From: Pseudomonas maumuensis
GTDB taxonomy: Bacteria > Pseudomonadota > Gammaproteobacteria > Pseudomonadales > Pseudomonadaceae
Direction of reading: 5' to 3'
DNA length: 64,000 bases
NCBI RefSeq assembly: GCF_019139675.1
Contig: NZ_CP077077.1
Span: 4,526,001 to 4,590,000 of the forward strand
Shown here piece after piece: positions 37,037-46,577 of this stretch; the stretch's first letter is position 1, and each line of letters starts with the position of its first letter. The notes under the pieces are model-generated. The model saw nothing but the letters and a program-made list of their open reading frames with translations. It was not told where the DNA came from and did no database searches. The translations under genes were made by a program, and so were the position numbers.

Positions 37037-39589
37037 ATGCAGGCAACAGCGAACGAAGCACAACGAGCGCGACTGGTCATCGTCGGCAACGGCATGGTCG
37101 GCCATCACTGCGTCGAACAGCTGATAGAGCGCGGCGCCAGCGCGCGCTTCGAGCTGCATGTGTTCGGCGAGGAGCGCCAGCGCGCCTACGACCGGGTACA
37201 CCTCTCGGAATACTTCACCGGCAGTTGCGCCGAAACCCTGGCCTTGTGCGACCGCGATTATTACTCAAGCAACGGCGTACACCTGCACCTGGGCGAGGCG
37301 GTACTGGCCATCGATCGCGAACGCCAGGAAGTGATCACCGCCGAAGGCCGCGTCGGCTACGACCAGTTGATCCTGGCCACCGGCTCCTATCCGTTCGTGC
37401 CGTCCATCGAAGGGGCCAGCGGCAATGCGCAACTGGTCTATCGCACTCTCGACGACCTCGATGCGATCCGCGCCGCCGCCGGCAGCGCCCGCCGTGGCGT
37501 GGTGGTCGGTGGCGGCCTGCTCGGCCTCGAGGCCGCCAACGCCCTCAAGTCGCTAGGACTGGAAGCGCATGTGGTGGAGTTCGCACCAAGGCTGATGCCG
37601 GTCCAGCTGGATGCCGAGGGCGGCGCGGCGCTCAAGGCGCGCATCGAGATGCTGGACGTGGGCGTGCATCTGGCCCGCGCCACCCAGTCGATCAGCGCCG
37701 GCGAGCACTACCGCTACCGCATGAACTTCGACGGCGGCGAACACCTGGAAACCGATCTGATCGTGTTCTCCGCCGGCATCCGCCCGCAGGACGCCCTGGG
37801 CCGCGCCTGCGGCCTGGAGATCGCCCCCCGCGGCGGCGTGGTGATCGACGGCCAGTGCCGCTCCAGCGACCCGTGCATCTTCGCCATTGGCGAATGCGCT
37901 TCGTGGAACGGCAGTGTGTTCGGCCTGGTCGCCCCGGGCTACGCCATGGCGCGTAACCTGGCGGCCCTGGTGATGGGCGAGTCGGCGAGCGAGTTCAGCG
38001 GCGCCGACATGTCGACCAAGCTCAAGCTGCTGGGCGTGGACGTCGGCTCCATCGGCGATGCCCAGGGCGTCACGCCGGGGGCGCGCAGCTACCGCTTCAT
38101 CGACGAGGCCACGGCCTCGTACCGGCGTCTGGTGGTCGATGCCAGCGGCAAGCGCGTACTTGGCGCGGTGCTGGTGGGCGACAACAGCTACTACGACACC
38201 CTGCTGCAATACGCCCAGAACGGTATCAAGCTACCGGCCGACCCGGCCGCGCTGATTCTGCCCCAGGGCAGCGGCGCGCCGGCGCTGGGCGCCGATGCCT
38301 TGCCCGACAGCGCGACCATCTGCTCGTGCCACAACGTCAGCAAGGGCGCGGTATGCGCCGCCATCGACAACGGCTGTGGCGACCTCGCCGCACTCAAGGG
38401 CTGCACCAAGGCCGCCACGGGTTGCGGCGGCTGCGCGGCGCTGCTCAAGCAGGTGTTCGAGCACGAACTCACCGCTCGCGGCGTGAGCGTCGACAAGAGC
38501 CTCTGCGAACACTTCGCCTACACCCGCCAGGAGCTCTACGGGCTGGTGCGGGTCGAGGGCATCCGCACCTTCAGCGAGCTGCTCGAACGCCATGGCAAAG
38601 GCCACGTGGGTTGCGCCATCTGCAAGCCGGCGGTGGGCAATATCCTCGCCTCGTGCTGGAACCAGCCGATCATGGACCCGACGCTGGTGCCGCTGCAGGA
38701 TACCAACGACACCTTCATGGCCAACATGCAGAAAAACGGCACCTACTCGGTGGTGCCGCGCATTCCTGGTGGCGAGATCACTCCGGAAAAACTCATCGTG
38801 ATCGGCCAGGTGGCAAAGAAGTACGACCTCTATACCAAGATCACCGGCGGCCAGCGCATCGACCTGTTCGGTGCCCAGTTGCACGAGCTGCCGTTGATCT
38901 GGGGCGAGCTGATCGCCGCTGGCTTCGAGACCGGGCACGCCTACGGCAAGTCGACGCGCACGGTGAAATCCTGCGTCGGCAGCACCTGGTGCCGCTATGG
39001 CGTGCAGGACAGCGTGGCCATGGCCTTGCGCCTGGAGGACCGCTACAAGGGCCTGCGCGCGCCGCACAAGCTCAAGTTCGCGGTGTCTGGCTGCACCCGC
39101 GAATGCGCCGAGGCGCAAAGCAAGGACATCGGCGTGATCGCCACCGACAAGGGCTGGAACCTGTACGTGTGCGGCAACGGCGGCATGCGCCCGCGCCACG
39201 CCGAACTGTTCGCCACCGACCTGGACGATGAGACTCTGGTGCGCCTGATCGACCGTGTGCTGATGTTCTACATCCGCACCGCCGACAAACTGCAGCGCAC
39301 CTCGGTGTGGCGCGAGGGCCTCGAAGGCGGGCTCGACTACCTCAAGCAAGTGGTGATCGACGACAGCCTGGGCCTGGCCGGCGAACTCGAGACGCAGATG
39401 CAACAGGTGGTCGACCGCTATGAATGCGAATGGGCCAACGCCCTTAGCGATCCGGAAAAGCTCAAGCGCTTCCGCACCTTCGTCAACGACCGACGCGCCG
39501 ACCCCGATGTGCATTTCGTCCGTGAGCGCGGCCAACGCCGGCCTGCGGCGCCGCTGCAACTGATTCCCACCCATGAGGAGCTTGTGTGA
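37037..39589 (+). CDS. nirB: NAD(P)H-dependent nitrite reductase large subunit
   Basis: This 850-residue cytoplasmic enzyme reduces nitrite to ammonium. N-terminal FAD/NAD(P)H domains (LVIVGNGMVGHHCVEQL, VVVGGGLLGLEAANAL) are followed by a BFD-like [2Fe-2S] domain (CSCHNVSKGAVC...CTKAATGCGGC). The C-terminal half is the sirohaem/[4Fe-4S] core with ligands in SCVGSTWCRYG and CTRECAEAQSKD. Start 37037 follows GAGGA by 7 nt; the longer frame reads through the leader hairpins. It overlaps nirD by one base (TGATG). Confidence 0.95.
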   Translation: MQATANEAQRARLVIVGNGMVGHHCVEQLIERGASARFELHVFGEERQRAYDRVHLSEYFTGSCAETLALCDRDYYSSNGVHLHLGEAVLAIDRERQEVITAEGRVGYDQLILATGSYPFVPSIEGASGNAQLVYRTLDDLDAIRAAAGSARRGVVVGGGLLGLEAANALKSLGLEAHVVEFAPRLMPVQLDAEGGAALKARIEMLDVGVHLARATQSISAGEHYRYRMNFDGGEHLETDLIVFSAGIRPQDALGRACGLEIAPRGGVVIDGQCRSSDPCIFAIGECASWNGSVFGLVAPGYAMARNLAALVMGESASEFSGADMSTKLKLLGVDVGSIGDAQGVTPGARSYRFIDEATASYRRLVVDASGKRVLGAVLVGDNSYYDTLLQYAQNGIKLPADPAALILPQGSGAPALGADALPDSATICSCHNVSKGAVCAAIDNGCGDLAALKGCTKAATGCGGCAALLKQVFEHELTARGVSVDKSLCEHFAYTRQELYGLVRVEGIRTFSELLERHGKGHVGCAICKPAVGNILASCWNQPIMDPTLVPLQDTNDTFMANMQKNGTYSVVPRIPGGEITPEKLIVIGQVAKKYDLYTKITGGQRIDLFGAQLHELPLIWGELIAAGFETGHAYGKSTRTVKSCVGSTWCRYGVQDSVAMALRLEDRYKGLRAPHKLKFAVSGCTRECAEAQSKDIGVIATDKGWNLYVCGNGGMRPRHAELFATDLDDETLVRLIDRVLMFYIRTADKLQRTSVWREGLEGGLDYLKQVVIDDSLGLAGELETQMQQVVDRYECEWANALSDPEKLKRFRTFVNDRRADPDVHFVRERGQRRPAAPLQLIPTHEELV

Positions 39590-39951
39590 TGAACCTGTCC
39601 AATACGGCTGTTGCAACTCAAACCCAGTGGCAGGCGGTATGCCAGGCCAGCGACCTGGTGGCCGACTCCGGGGTGGTGGTATGGCATGAAGGCGAGCAGG
39701 TCGCGCTGTTCTACCTGCCGGGACGGGATCGCCAGGTCTTCGCGCTGGAGAACCGCGATCCGCGCTCTGGCGCCAACATCATCGGACGCGGGCTAGTGGC
39801 CAGCCTGCAGGGCGAATTGGTAGTGGCGGCGCCGCTCTATAAACAGCACTTCAGCCTGCACGACGGACATTGCCTGGAAGATCCGACACAGGCCTTGCGG
39901 GTGTGGACGGCGCGTCTGCGCGGTGCCGATGTCGAACTGGCCCGTAGCTGA
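39589..39951 (+). CDS. nirD: Nitrite reductase small subunit
   Basis: This 120-residue protein has a Rieske-like fold (WHEGEQVALFYLPGRDRQVFALENRDPRSGANIIGRGLV...KQHFSLHDGHCLEDP). As usual for NirD, the Rieske iron-sulfur Cys/His ligand pairs are not conserved. ATG 39589 overlaps the nirB stop in TGATG, with GAGGAG upstream, indicating translational coupling. A hairpin CCAGAC/GTCTGG at 39968-39986 without a T run lies just after the stop. Confidence 0.93.
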   Translation: MNLSNTAVATQTQWQAVCQASDLVADSGVVVWHEGEQVALFYLPGRDRQVFALENRDPRSGANIIGRGLVASLQGELVVAAPLYKQHFSLHDGHCLEDPTQALRVWTARLRGADVELARS

Positions 39952-40009
39952 TGCTCGAACGGGCCAACCAGACGTTGCAGGTCTGGCCCGCACGGATACA
40001 CTGCCGGGC

Positions 40010-40942
40010 ATGAACCTCGATACCCGCATCAAGTTCCGCCATCTGCTGTGTTTCCTGGAGATTGCCCGACAGGGCAGCCTGGCCAGGGCCGCCGACGTGC
40101 TTGCGATCAGCCAGCCAGCGATCTCCAAGACCCTCAAGGAGTTGGAGGATCTGCTCGAAGCTCGCCTGTTCGAGCGCAGCCACCAGGGCGTCGCCCTGAC
40201 CCCGGCCGGTACCCGTTTCATGCGCTATGCCGGCCCCAGCGTGCAGGCACTGCGTGACGGGGTCGGCAGTGTGCGCGGTGAGGCTCGGGCGCCGTCGCAG
40301 GTGCGTATCGGCGTGCTGTCGACAGTCGAAGGGCTGCTGATGCCCGAGGTGCTGTGCCGCCTGCACCAGCAGCACGAGGCATTGGTAATCAGCGTGGTGA
40401 CCGGGGCCAGCGCCCAGCTGCTTGGGCAGTTGCACCTTGGCGAGCTGGAACTGGTGATCGGTCGCATGACCGACAGCCCGCAGATCCAGGGGCTGTCGTT
40501 CGAGCACCTGTACAGCGAGTCGATGACCCTGGTGGTGCGACCCGGGCATCCACTGCTGGCGGCTCAGCCTATTGACCACAGGCAGGTCGGTGCCTATCCA
40601 CTGGTGCTGCCACCACCCGGCACGACCATTCGCCAGCACGCCGACAGCCTGTTCGTGCAATGCGCCATCCCGCTGCCGGCACAACGCCTGGAAACCCTGT
40701 CGCTAGCCTTGAGCAGGCGCTACGTGCTGGGCAGCGAGGCGGTCTGGGTGGCCCCGCGCGACGCCGTGCTGATCGACCTCGGGCGGGGCGAACTGGCCGA
40801 ACTCGACCTGGGCGTGCGCGAACCGGGCGGCTCGGTGGGGATCTGCCGCAATGCCGCATTGGCGCAGAGCCTGCCGGCGCAGTGGGTGTGCGAGGTGCTC
40901 CGGGAGGTGGCCGAAGCCTACCGACTCGGGGTATACCCCTGA
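40010..40942 (+). CDS. LysR-family transcriptional regulator, PcaQ-like
   Basis: This 310-residue regulator has an N-terminal winged helix (FRHLLCFLEIARQGSLARAADVLAISQPAISKTLKELEDLLEARLFER) and a C-terminal periplasmic-binding-like effector domain. The N-terminus (MNLDTRIKFRHL.CFLEIARQGSLARAAD) resembles PcaQ, activator of protocatechuate genes. No pca genes are near, so function is uncertain; it could act elsewhere or on a different aromatic pathway. Start 40010 gives the expected family N-terminus. Confidence 0.85.
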   Translation: MNLDTRIKFRHLLCFLEIARQGSLARAADVLAISQPAISKTLKELEDLLEARLFERSHQGVALTPAGTRFMRYAGPSVQALRDGVGSVRGEARAPSQVRIGVLSTVEGLLMPEVLCRLHQQHEALVISVVTGASAQLLGQLHLGELELVIGRMTDSPQIQGLSFEHLYSESMTLVVRPGHPLLAAQPIDHRQVGAYPLVLPPPGTTIRQHADSLFVQCAIPLPAQRLETLSLALSRRYVLGSEAVWVAPRDAVLIDLGRGELAELDLGVREPGGSVGICRNAALAQSLPAQWVCEVLREVAEAYRLGVYP

Positions 40943-41005
40943 CAACCCGGCCCGCGTATTCCTATACAATCCCCGCCAGTTCCCAGCGCCCCCAGGACCC
41001 CTTTC

Positions 41006-41698
41006 ATGGACGAAACCGCGCAGCACTGGCTGCATGCCCTCTCCGCCCCCATGGCCGCCCTCAACGGCGCCAGCTACACCGCCCCCGACTACTTCGAAGG
41101 CGAAGACCAGACCGACCTGGAGCGCTGGTGGGGGATCAGTGACCGCGCCCAGTTGCTGGACATGCTGAACATGGCCGACAACGGCCACGCCACCGAAATG
41201 AGCGAAGCCTACTGGCAGTACCAGCGCTGCCTGCCCAGCCAGTGGCAGGCGCTGCTCGACACCCTGGCGCCGCGCGAGCGCATCCGCCACGAATACGCCG
41301 CCCGCACCTTCCCCGACTGCGGCCCGGGCGGCACCCGGGCCTGGGACCTGGGGCGCATGAGCTTCCTGCTGCGCGCCGGGGTCAAGAAAGGCCTGATCGA
41401 TCGCGACGAAAGCCTCTACCTGCACTACCGCCTGGCGCTGCGCGCCCGCCACTACTACAACCGCTGGGATTGCTACCTGGCCGGCTACCTGTTCGGCAAG
41501 GCGCTGTGGAATGTCAGCGACAGCAGCGACGAGACCCTGGCCGCCGATCTCGAGCGCCAGGGCAGCGAGCACTGGAACCGCTGCATCCTGCTCAACCTGC
41601 GCCTCGGCGCCCATGAGCTGCTGGCCGGGCTGCCCTGGGACATGGACCTGCCGGAGCCAGCGCGCCCCGCCACCCTGGAAGAGGACTGCTGGTCATGA
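41006..41698 (+). CDS. DUF1266 protein (YbeU/YbeR-like)
   Basis: This 230-residue soluble protein has the DUF1266 pattern: WWGISDRAQLLDMLNMADNGH, then RAWDLGRMSFLLRAGVKKGLIDRDE and NRWDCYLAGYLFGKALW. In E. coli the DUF1266 genes ybeR and ybeU lie next to djlB, djlC and hscC. Here it likewise precedes a J-protein and HscC, overlapping the J-protein start by 4 bp. The molecular role is unknown; a client or adaptor role for HscC is an inference. Confidence 0.82.
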   Translation: MDETAQHWLHALSAPMAALNGASYTAPDYFEGEDQTDLERWWGISDRAQLLDMLNMADNGHATEMSEAYWQYQRCLPSQWQALLDTLAPRERIRHEYAARTFPDCGPGGTRAWDLGRMSFLLRAGVKKGLIDRDESLYLHYRLALRARHYYNRWDCYLAGYLFGKALWNVSDSSDETLAADLERQGSEHWNRCILLNLRLGAHELLAGLPWDMDLPEPARPATLEEDCWS

Positions 41699-44340
41699 GT
41701 TGCTGGATTCGCCTGGGGATCGAACCGACCCAGGACCTGGACGCCATCCGCCTGGCCTACCGTGGCCGCCTGCCCACGCACCACCCGGAAACCGACCCGG
41801 AAGGTTTCCAGGCCCTGCGCGCGGCCTACGAGGAAGCGCTGCGCCTGGCCCGCGAGCAGGAAACCCACGAGGCCGAACCAACGGTCGCCGAGGACACTCC
41901 CCATCCGGCACTGCAGCACTTCCATCGCCTGCTCGAGGAGCCGTCCCTGCGCTTCGACCCGCAAGCCTGGCAGGGCTACATCGCCGAATTGGACGAACTG
42001 CCACTGGACGAACTGGACGACATTGGCTGGCAGCTTTTGCACACCCTGCGCGACTGCGGGCCGCTGTCCCATCACTGTGCCGGCCTGCTGGCACGGCGCC
42101 TGGGCTGGGCCGAGCAGGTGCTGCGCCTGGACAACCCCCATGAGGTGGAAGCCTTCCTCGACCGTCTCGCGCAGCCGGATCCCTTCGATACTGCATGCAT
42201 GCGCGACTGGCCAGCGCCGGCGCAGATGGAGAGCCTGTGGTATTTCCGCAGCCTCGAATACTGCTACCAGCACCGCCCATTGTTCGAGTACGAGCAGTTC
42301 GCCAGCGTGCATACCTGCCTGGCGATCCCGAACGACCCGGCACTGGTTCAGCGCCTGTTGGTGCAGTTCAGCCAGGCCGGCATCGCCAGCCGGACCTTCC
42401 ACGGCCTGCTCCAGGCACAACAGGCGCAATCCCCGGACGATGCCGACCTGCTCTACCTGCTGGCCCGCCAGGCCGATGCCCTGGGGGCCGAGCAACAAGC
42501 CCTGGACTGCTGGTTGCGGCTGTACCGCCAACACCAGCATCCACAGGCAGAGCGCTGGCTGATCGACCTCTGCGCCCGCCATCAGCCCCAGCGCCTGCCT
42601 TTGCTGATCCAGGCCTTCGACCGCCTGCATACGCCAGCCGGCTGGCCTGAGGAGCTCAGCGACCCGGCCCAGGCCTGGGGCAGCCCGGGGCAGTCAGCGC
42701 AGACCTTGGCGCGCTGGTCCGAAGCCTCGCGCCTGGGGCTGGACAGCATCGCCAGCACCTTCGTCGACTGGCATTTGGACGGTGACGACGAACTGCCGCT
42801 GCTCGCCTGGCTGCTGCAGGAGCAGCCTGACCAGAATCTGCACCGCTTGTATTGGCATGCCTGGGCCCTGCAGCGCGGCGAGGCCGGTTTACTGCGCCTG
42901 GTCCTCGCTCAGCCACCGGCCGAGGACGCCCTCGACGCGCTGATCCTCGAGGGCTTCCAACGCCAGGCGAACCAGCAGTTGCATTGGCTCGAGCAGGCCC
43001 CCGTGGTCCAGGTGCTGACGCAGCTCAGCGCCAGCGATGATCCGGCGGCTACCTTGCCCGAGGCCCTGACCGAGGATGCCATTCGCCCGGTCTGCCGTGA
43101 GTGGCTGCGGCGCATGCGGGTCTACCCGGCCCATGCCCTGCACACGCTCAACCGTCATTTCGACATGCGCCGCCTGTTCACCACGCCATTCGCCCTGCAA
43201 CTGCAGGACCGCCTGGCCGAAGCCGGGGTCCTGTTGCCGCCGATGCCCGAAGGGGAGGCACTGTGGCAGTGGCACCGCCAGCAGCTGTTCATGCTGGCGC
43301 TGCTGGAGCAACCATCACGTTGGCTGGCACTGATCGACCCGGCCTTGCCCGGGCAGTTGCACTACCAGGCCGAGCATCCGTTCGCTCCGACACACGCCCT
43401 GCTCGGTCAACTGCTGACCAGCTCCGAAGGCGCCAGTGGACTGCTCGGCAGCCTGGATATCCGCGACCCGGTACAAGCCCTGATCTCGGCACGCCTGCTG
43501 ACCTTGCAGCAGGCGCTCAACAGCACGCGCCTGCCCAACGCCGCGCAACTGCTGGCCTGCCTGGACAACGACGACGGCGGGCTGCGTACCGACTATCCGC
43601 TGGGCTACCTGCTGTTCTGCGCAGTGTTGCACCACGATCCGTCGCTGGACGAACCACAGCGCTGCGCGTTGCGCGACCGCATGCAGGCGCTGGACCTGCA
43701 AGGCGACTGGTTCGAAGCGCTGCGCCGGGGGCTGCTGGACGGCCAGGCCAAGCACCCGCCGGCTGCCGCGGTACGCGCGCAAGGCCTCGACAGCCGCACG
43801 GTCGACGAGGTACTGGATGCGCTGCACAGCCTGCTGAACACTTGCACCCCACCCAAGACCCGGGTGCTGCGCGCCCTGCAAAAGGTCAAGGACAACCCGG
43901 AACAAGACCCCGGCCTGCGCTGCGCAATCATGGCCGTGCTGTCATGGAGCGAACGCCTGCTGCTGGAGATGATCAAGGAGCCGCCGGCGCCGATGTGGGC
44001 GTTCTGGAAGCTCAAGAGTCGACTGAACCGCACGGGCCTGGCCGTGCATGTGGCAATCATCGCCTTGGGCGCCAGCCTGATGCTGCATATCCCGGCGATG
44101 TTGGTGGCGATCAGCATCCTGTCGATCAGTGGCTTCCTGCGCCGCCTGCGCGACCTCGGCCACGGCGTGCCGGCACTGCTGCTGGTGATGGTGCTGACCC
44201 GCGTGCTGCCGTTCTCGTCAATGGTGCTGCTGGGCCTGCCCGGCGACAAGCTGCCGAACCGTTACGGCCCGGTGCCGGGCAAAGGGCAGCCGCTGGAGGG
44301 TGGCCTGCAGGCCACCCTGCGCCGGCTCAACGCTCAGTAA
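41695..44340 (+). CDS. Large membrane-associated J-domain-like co-chaperone (DjlB/DjlC-like)
   Basis: This 881-residue protein opens with a degenerate J domain: LGIEPTQDLDAIRLAYRGRLPTHHPETDPEGFQALRAAYEEAL. The HPD motif is HPE (H30-P31-E32). A long helical, TPR-like region follows. Two hydrophobic segments lie near the C-terminus (~782-840: VAIIALGASLMLHIPAMLVAISILSISGF and GVPALLLVMVLTRVLPFSSMVLLGL). It overlaps the DUF1266 gene by 4 bp and converges on hscC with a 7-bp stop overlap. Likely the dedicated partner of HscC; it is much larger than the E. coli homologues. Confidence 0.82.
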   Translation: MSCWIRLGIEPTQDLDAIRLAYRGRLPTHHPETDPEGFQALRAAYEEALRLAREQETHEAEPTVAEDTPHPALQHFHRLLEEPSLRFDPQAWQGYIAELDELPLDELDDIGWQLLHTLRDCGPLSHHCAGLLARRLGWAEQVLRLDNPHEVEAFLDRLAQPDPFDTACMRDWPAPAQMESLWYFRSLEYCYQHRPLFEYEQFASVHTCLAIPNDPALVQRLLVQFSQAGIASRTFHGLLQAQQAQSPDDADLLYLLARQADALGAEQQALDCWLRLYRQHQHPQAERWLIDLCARHQPQRLPLLIQAFDRLHTPAGWPEELSDPAQAWGSPGQSAQTLARWSEASRLGLDSIASTFVDWHLDGDDELPLLAWLLQEQPDQNLHRLYWHAWALQRGEAGLLRLVLAQPPAEDALDALILEGFQRQANQQLHWLEQAPVVQVLTQLSASDDPAATLPEALTEDAIRPVCREWLRRMRVYPAHALHTLNRHFDMRRLFTTPFALQLQDRLAEAGVLLPPMPEGEALWQWHRQQLFMLALLEQPSRWLALIDPALPGQLHYQAEHPFAPTHALLGQLLTSSEGASGLLGSLDIRDPVQALISARLLTLQQALNSTRLPNAAQLLACLDNDDGGLRTDYPLGYLLFCAVLHHDPSLDEPQRCALRDRMQALDLQGDWFEALRRGLLDGQAKHPPAAAVRAQGLDSRTVDEVLDALHSLLNTCTPPKTRVLRALQKVKDNPEQDPGLRCAIMAVLSWSERLLLEMIKEPPAPMWAFWKLKSRLNRTGLAVHVAIIALGASLMLHIPAMLVAISILSISGFLRRLRDLGHGVPALLLVMVLTRVLPFSSMVLLGLPGDKLPNRYGPVPGKGQPLEGGLQATLRRLNAQ

Positions 44341-46040
44341 CGCAGCTCGTCGAGCGCCTGGCTCAATGCCTGGCGCTCACGGCTGATCTCGCCGGCCTGC
44401 TGCCCGGCCAGCACGGCATTGAAGGCGTCCAGCCAGCTGCCGATCAGCTCGCGCTCGTCGCCCAGGCTCTGCATCCAGGCTCGCTCCAGGCGGGCCAGCA
44501 AGGTGCGGTTGGGCAGCGTGTCACGTGGGTGGATCTTCAACTTTGCCAGGCGCTCCTCACTGGCCTGGCGTGCCTGCGCATCCAGCCCGGTGGGGCTGCG
44601 GTCGATACTGTGGCTGTGCTTCTGGCCGCTCTCGAGGAAGGTCACGTCCACTTCCAGCAGGCCGTTGATGTCGTAGCTGAAGCGCACGTCCAGCGACTGG
44701 ATCTCGCCGGTCGGCTGCAACGGAATCTCGAAACTGTCCACCAGGATGTTGTCCCGCACCCATGGCCGCTCGCCCTGGTACACGGCGATGCGCACGAACT
44801 TCTGTTCCGGGTGGCTGCTGTAGAAACGCTGCACCTTGGACGTGGGGATGATCGTATTGCGCTCGATGATCGGCGAGAAAGCGCCGGTGACATCTTCGCC
44901 CCGGGACGAGGCCACGCCGAGGGTGTAGGGGCAGACATCGGTCAGGATCAGTTCGTCGATGGCCGCGTCGCGGGCCTTGCACGCCGCCTGGCTGGCGGCG
45001 CCGAGGGCGACGATGGTATCCGGGTCCAGGTGCCGGTACGGCAGGCGGCCAAACAGCTTGGCCACCAGTTGCTGCACCTGCGGCATGCGCGTGGCGCCGC
45101 CGACCAGCACCAGGCTGTCCAGCTCGCGCGGGCTCAAGCGGGCATCGCGCAGGGCCTGTTCGATGGGGGTGCGTACCCGTGCCAGCAAGGGTGCCCAGAT
45201 CGCCTGCCGCTTCGAGTCATCCAGAACCCACTCACGGGGCTGGCCGCCAGCACTCCACTGTAGTGTCCGGCTGCCCTCGCCCGCGTCGCGCTTGAGCTGC
45301 TCGATGGCGTCGTGCAGGCTGGCCAGAGCCTGGGGCTCCAGGTCTTCGGCCTTGAGGTTCCAGTCGCGCAGGCAGGCCTGCAGCAGCGCCTCGGTGAAGT
45401 CCTCACCGCCCAGGTAGTTGTCGCCGGTAGAGGCATGCACCTCGATCAGCGGCAAGGCGTACTCCAGCACTGTGACATCGAACGTGCCGCCACCCAGGTC
45501 GAACACCAGGGTGCGCTCGAACTTCTGCTCATGCAGGCCGTAGGCCATGGCGGCGGCGGTGGGCTCGTTGATCAGCCGCTGGACCTTGAGCCCGGCCAGT
45601 TCGGCCGCGAACACCGTGCGTTTGCGCTGCTCGTCGCTGAAATAGGCCGGCACCGAGATCACCGCTTCGCTCACCGGGCAGCCCAGATAGGCCTCGGCGT
45701 CCTGCTTGAGCGAACCCAGTACCAACGCCGACAGCTCTTCAGGGGTGAAGCGGTGTTCGCCCAGGGCGTAACGCTTGTCGCTGCCCATGAAACGCTTGAA
45801 CGCCGCGGCGCTGCGTTGCGGGTGGGTGGTCAGGCGCGCCCGGGCGGCCTGGCCGACGAGGATGCTGCCATCGTCATCGACGCTGACCACCGACGGCGTC
45901 AGCACCTCGCCCAGGGCATTGGCGATCAGCCGCGCTTCGCCATCCTGCCAGACGGCGATCAGGCTGTTGGTGGTACCCAGGTCGATTCCCAGCAAGGGAG
46001 TGGCGTGTGGCGGAGCGGGAGAGAGGCTGGCATCCTGCAT
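44334..46040 (-). CDS. hscC: HscC-type Hsp70 chaperone
   Basis: This 568-residue Hsp70 has the phosphate-1 motif LLGIDLGTTNSLIAVW, the DLGGGTFDVTVLE phosphate-2 motif and the VGGATRMPQVQQ adenosine motif. A substrate-binding beta domain and a short C-terminal helical part follow. It lacks the long lid and EEVD-like tail of DnaK. It is shorter than DnaK and matches HscC, which works with DjlB/DjlC-type J proteins. The neighbouring J-protein and DUF1266 genes support this. Confidence 0.9.
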   Translation of the reverse strand: MQDASLSPAPPHATPLLGIDLGTTNSLIAVWQDGEARLIANALGEVLTPSVVSVDDDGSILVGQAARARLTTHPQRSAAAFKRFMGSDKRYALGEHRFTPEELSALVLGSLKQDAEAYLGCPVSEAVISVPAYFSDEQRKRTVFAAELAGLKVQRLINEPTAAAMAYGLHEQKFERTLVFDLGGGTFDVTVLEYALPLIEVHASTGDNYLGGEDFTEALLQACLRDWNLKAEDLEPQALASLHDAIEQLKRDAGEGSRTLQWSAGGQPREWVLDDSKRQAIWAPLLARVRTPIEQALRDARLSPRELDSLVLVGGATRMPQVQQLVAKLFGRLPYRHLDPDTIVALGAASQAACKARDAAIDELILTDVCPYTLGVASSRGEDVTGAFSPIIERNTIIPTSKVQRFYSSHPEQKFVRIAVYQGERPWVRDNILVDSFEIPLQPTGEIQSLDVRFSYDINGLLEVDVTFLESGQKHSHSIDRSPTGLDAQARQASEERLAKLKIHPRDTLPNRTLLARLERAWMQSLGDERELIGSWLDAFNAVLAGQQAGEISRERQALSQALDELRY

Positions 46041-46133
46041 GGTCGGTCTCTTGCTTGCGGTAGGAACCGGCGCAAGGCCTGCTGGCCACTTGCGGCGGAC
46101 AGGGGATTCTGACGCAACGCCAGAAACAAAAAA

Positions 46134-46157
46134 AGCGACCCTAAGGTCGCTTTCTCT
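46134..46157 (-). terminator. Terminator of the tRNA-Val/tRNA-Asp unit
   Basis: Minus-strand AGCGACC-TTAG-GGTCGCT followed by a run of T (46127-46134 region on the plus strand is AAAAAAA). It ends transcription coming from the tRNA genes before hscC. Confidence 0.8.
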
Positions 46158-46195
46158 GTTGCTTCAAGGTGTTCAGTGGGCCCTGAAGCTAAATA

Positions 46196-46272
46196 TGGCG
46201 CGGCGGACGGGACTCGAACCCGCGACCCCCGGCGTGACAGGCCGGTATTCTAACCGACTGAACTACCGCCGC
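46196..46272 (-). tRNA. tRNA-Asp (anticodon GTC)
   Basis: The 77-nt minus-strand sequence folds as a cloverleaf: acceptor GCGGCGG/CCGCCGC, anticodon loop CTGTCAC, T-arm GGGTTCGAGTC, encoded CCA end. Near-identical in the arms to E. coli tRNA-Asp. Second gene of a tRNA pair. Confidence 0.97.
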
Positions 46273-46285
46273 GCTATACATCGAG

Positions 46286-46361
46286 TGGTGGGTGATGACG
46301 GGATCGAACCGCCGACCCTCTGCTTGTAAGGCAGATGCTCTCCCGGCTGAGCTAATCACCC
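46286..46361 (-). tRNA. tRNA-Val (anticodon TAC)
   Basis: This 76-nt minus-strand cloverleaf has acceptor GGGTGAT/ATCACCC, anticodon loop CTTACAA, T-arm CGGTTCGATCC and encoded CCA. It lies 13 bp before tRNA-Asp and is first in the transcript. Confidence 0.97.
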
Positions 46362-46381
46362 TTCGTCTCGGTGTGGCGCGC

Positions 46382-46410
46382 ATTCTACGGAGGACCTCCT
46401 ACCCTGGCAA
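46382..46410 (-). promoter_or_regulatory. Sigma-70 promoter of tRNA-Val-Asp
   Basis: Minus strand: -35 TTGCCA (46405-46410), 17-bp spacer, -10 TAGAAT (46382-46387), followed by a GC-rich discriminator (GCGCGCC) typical of stringently controlled stable-RNA promoters. Upstream (46411-46442) is an A/T-rich UP-element-like tract. Confidence 0.85.
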
Positions 46411-46577
46411 GCACTTTTTTCAAAAAATTTGAAAAAAATTTCCAGGCCTTTCAAAGACCTAGCCGCGCCGCGATTTTCTTCCTCTATATAGGACTGCTGG
46501 CCCTCTGACAGGGTTGGCCTGGAACCGTCGCTCGGAGAATAATGCCCGCCTTATGTATTAAGGAGAGATTCCCCCTC

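Noticed and set aside
46189..46383. 64-codon minus-strand open frame
   Set aside because: It is the translation of the two tRNA genes and their spacer.
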